Assembly (NCBI GenBank): GCA_965153455.1
Contig: OZ234500.1
Location: forward strand, 2,542,001-2,606,000
Length of the DNA stretch: 64,000 bases
DNA from: Sphagnum compactum
Taxonomy: Eukaryota; Bryophyta; Sphagnopsida; Sphagnales
Direction: 5' to 3'
The position numbers and the translations under genes are program-made. The notes under the pieces are model-generated. The model was not told the origin of the DNA. It saw only the letters and a list, made by a program, of their open reading frames with translations, and did not search any database. Positions 60,581 through 64,000 of this stretch are shown in pieces (the stretch's first letter is position 1; each line of letters begins with the position of its first letter).

Positions 60581-63500
60581 ATTTTTATGTCAAAATATAT
60601 AAACATCATTTTTTTAAAAATCATGCAGTATAACATTATTATATAATTGGATGAAAACACAGTCAAAGGAGCCAAGGATGCCAAGGTAAAAGTTTTTTTC
60701 CAAGCATTGCGCATGAGGCGTGTCATTTTGTGTCGATTTATATTTTAAAATTTTGTATTTTAAATACTTAGTTTAACACTACATGTTAGATATAAATACA
60801 TTTTGACTACAAATTGATTTTATATCCCCTATATATTATGCATTCATGCCTTTTATCACATAAATATGAACAATTTTTGTTAAGGCCACATTTTCAAAAT
60901 CCATAATTTTCAAGGTCAAAAACATGTTTGAACCAAATGTGTTCAAATCGGTTATAAAACAATTTTCATTCATTCAAATCCTTTTGCCCTTCTAATCATG
61001 AATGTTAAAATCCTTGCCAATTTTTAGAAGGAATGGTATACCTCTAGTAGAAAAAAATGACAGTGAAAAAATAAAAGATTGTCCACACTTGAGATTTCAG
61101 TACTTTGAACATGCAAAAACATTTTTGATTCGTGTTAAGCTTTGAACATGTAAACTTTGCAATTAACGGAAAATATTCCCAAAACTTTTATGCCAATTCA
61201 AATTATTATGATTCCATTATGATTTTTCAAACCTACAAAAATGCAATTTTAAGGAATGTCCACTCACTTGGGTGATTTTTTTGACTGTGTTTTTACCCAA
61301 TTAATTGATCTCATGATGAAATTATGTACACATGTAGATTTGTAGTATCATTCTTCAATTTAATTCATATTTAGTTTGATAATTATATTGAAATGTACCA
61401 TTTAATTTCAAATTTCATTTTTTAAAACTTATATTTTTTTATTTTATAATTTTATTTAATTTCTCATTAAATATAATGATGTAACTTTTAAATATTCCAA
61501 ATGGTAAAATATTACATTAATTTTTAAACTGGGAAATTTTCAATTTCAATAATTGAAATAATTTTTTATTTAAAAAATCTCACGATGGAATATATTTCAT
61601 TTCAAAATTATATACTTAAAATTCAGATGTCATTGGTTTTATTAACAAAAATTAAAATTATTTCTTTTCATTTCAAAAAAAAATTTAAACAAAGTTTCAC
61701 ATATACATTTATTTTTTTAACTAATAAACATTTAAAAAATAAATTTAACCTTTCATTTTTTTCAAATGTCATTTTGTTATATTTCAAATGTTGTCCTTTA
61801 TTTTTATTTTATATTAAATAAGTTTTTGAAAATGAAAACTTGAAATTCATAATTTATTTTCACTTTTTGGTAATTAAATTTGAAAAGCGATTATATTTTT
61901 TAATTTTATATTATCATATCATTAAAAATTATAATAGTCATCATCAATCATATTTAGATGATTGATTTTAAACACATAAGGTAAGTCAAACAATTACATG
62001 CATGTCGATGTCACATGTGCCATGTGTTCAAAATAATGTTCATTTTGATTGGATAGCTAATTTTTTTCAACAAAACAAACATACCTAGTTTTGATTTTAT
62101 TCAAATAATACATAATTAATCATTTAAAAATTTTTGACTTTATAATCATCCTAATGTGATCCTACTAACAAAAACATAAATTGTTTGTAATAATGTATCT
62201 TCAACCTATGGAGTTCAATTATAATGATTTTTGCATCGTTGGGTTTTTAGATAGGAAGCCTTTACATGTGAGAAATTATAACCCATTTTGAACAAAAAAT
62301 TTAAGAAGATTTTCATAATGTGCGAGAAGTGGCATGGGTAAGATCAATTTTCACCATATTTTTGGCAACAAGATGCCAATGTTGGTGAGTTTGAAGACAT
62401 GTACACCATAAATGGTGGAATGTTGCACCATCAACACATATGGAATGTCACATTATCAACTTTTAATTTTTTTGAAGTAAGTGTTCTATTATAATTTATG
62501 AATGGGAATTACAAAAGAGGGAATTCATGCTATATGAAAGAGTTCATTCCCCACTTGTGTTGTTTAAGATTGTGCATATGGTTCATTTTTTATATTAGGA
62601 CACATTTCATAAGCCATCAGAAGGCAAGGAAATGTGGGGAAGTATATGGCTTGCTTGACAATCCAACAAGGTGTGCAACCCAGGGATTGATCACTCCCCA
62701 ACATTGTTAAACTTTACATTCATAACTATGGCAAAGTCAATCATGGACTACCAATGTTGGGAAAAATCAAGGTTTTGGAAAAAGCCAAAAAAAAAAGGTT
62801 GTTGCTAATTAGGGTCCACCTCAAAATTAACTCTACTTGCTAACTCTAAACCAACCCAAGACCATGGAAATGAGATTCGAATCTATTGTCTAGAGGCTAT
62901 GATGACAAACATGATGATGAACATGGCAACACAAATGAAATCTAAACATATTTCAAGGAAAGATAAAGAGTGAGAGACATGCCATCTTTTAGCCCATATG
63001 TTAACCCAAATTATTTTTGTGAAGCTAGATTTTCAAGTCCATTAGCCCCAAATGAAATTATGTTGAACATTTTGAAAGATCAAATGTCATAAACAATAGG
63101 TGGAAATCATGTTAATGTTCCAAGTCTAATTGAAATGTTTTTGATGGATGTGTTAGTGATAAGAACAAAGTGTTGAAATGTTGAAACGTCCATAAGGTGT
63201 TAATAAAAGGTTAAATCCTTAACATGGGGAAGTTCTAGGTTTGCCTACCATAATCATTTGTGTTAGTGGATATAGTTTCCAATCCTATGGGGGCATTGAC
63301 TTCCAATATTGTACCAATGGCATCAAGGAAGATGTTTGGTTTCATTTTTTAAACAAAGGCACCAAACAACTTGCTAGGAGTAAAAACAACTATGTATTAA
63401 ACAACATTTTTTTGTTGAAACATTTATTATTCCCAATATTCAACTAGTAGTAGTGTTCCATCTCATTACCACATTGTGTGAGGATGGGAAAACACCAATG

Positions 63501-64000
63501 ATGGTGGTTACATCATATAAATGATAAATGATATCCCACACATAATGAAAATTGTTAAATATTAGTTTGGTAAAACTAGCCAAATGTGAATATGCTAAAT
63601 GATGTTAATCAAAAAACGTATTTTTGGCAACTAGATTGAACATCATATGTGCGGGGATTATTGCCTTATGAACAAACAAATGCACTCAAACAAATGTGTC
63701 ATGCCCTTATTGAAAAAGATCTTCAATGCCCTTGGACAAACCAAGGGGTTTAACATTTTGAACTTACATTCTAGCTATCATTAATTGTCATCGAGGGAGG
63801 GTGACAAGGTCAAGACAACTTCTTGAAATATTGATCCTAATGGGAAAAATTGTTTATAACAATGGTAATTCTTGCCATTTGGTTTGAAGAACAACCTTAC
63901 ATAGTTGCAAAGAATTTCAGATTGGGTGTTGGTAGGCTTCAACTTTGTTAAATGTTACATCATTGATAATATTGCCTTTAGTTTGATTTTAAAGGATCAT
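60581..64000. other. AT-rich intergenic DNA to the window end
   Basis: Extremely AT-rich around 61380-61980. No open frame over 80 codons and no known motif. A palindromic gattcgaatc (about 62876) resembles a B-box but has no A-box partner at the right distance on either strand. Confidence 0.5.

Noticed and set aside
62870-62890. Palindromic gattcgaatc resembling a tRNA B-box
   Set aside because: No A-box at a workable distance on either strand and no clover-leaf stems.

Overview
This window is nuclear DNA of a land plant. It has spliceosomal introns with GT-AG ends, a pectin methylesterase fused to its inhibitor-like pro-region, a cinnamyl alcohol dehydrogenase, and a chloroplast photosystem II assembly factor. 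I recognise only four protein-coding genes in 64 kb. They sit as GC-richer islands in AT-rich, repeat-rich DNA, which points to a plant with a large repeat-filled genome. I cannot tell from sequence alone whether it is a moss, lycophyte, fern or gymnosperm.

Layout. 1-14.5 kb: AT-rich intergenic DNA with a decayed Ty1/copia pol fragment (about 2.41-3.35 kb, probable LTR after it) and small tandem duplications. 14.5-17.3 kb: a 129-bp hAT-like miniature element, then the two-exon pectinesterase gene (+). 17.3-23.8 kb: intergenic DNA with two miniature inverted-repeat elements, one of them a 523-bp hAT-type element with a nearly intact 8-bp target duplication. 23.8-28.3 kb: a six-exon gene (+) for a protein with three CCHC zinc knuckles and a C-terminal Plus3 (Rtf1-type) domain. 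28.3-31.5 kb: repeats. 31.6-35.1 kb: a six-exon cinnamyl alcohol dehydrogenase gene (-) with a miniature transposon in intron 1. 35.1-44.1 kb: repeats, a 51-bp tandem array, a broken pogo-type transposase running into a purine-rich minisatellite, and further hAT-like elements. 44.1-47.1 kb: the nine-exon LPA1/REP27-type gene (+). 47.1-64 kb: repeats, including a 680-bp GC-richer insertion with a Helitron-like 3' end, a second large hAT-type element, TAGG-rich degenerate DNA and tRNA-derived SINE-like pieces. No gene is recognised after 47.1 kb.

The four genes are not functionally linked: cell-wall pectin, probable nuclear nucleic-acid binding, phenylpropanoid alcohols, and thylakoid biogenesis. 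Exon structures were worked out by hand from splice consensus, reading phase and family conservation. They close in frame in all four genes: pectinesterase 572 aa, CCHC/Plus3 about 869 aa, CAD 367 aa, LPA1 484 aa. One exon 2/3 junction of the CCHC/Plus3 gene is uncertain.

The most interesting non-genic signals are the hAT-type miniature elements with recognisable target duplications, the CAD-intron element with a second copy in the window, the minisatellite that begins inside a transposase, and a repeat found in the 3' flanks of two unrelated genes. I did not find a convincing new multi-gene system, CRISPR array or virus.
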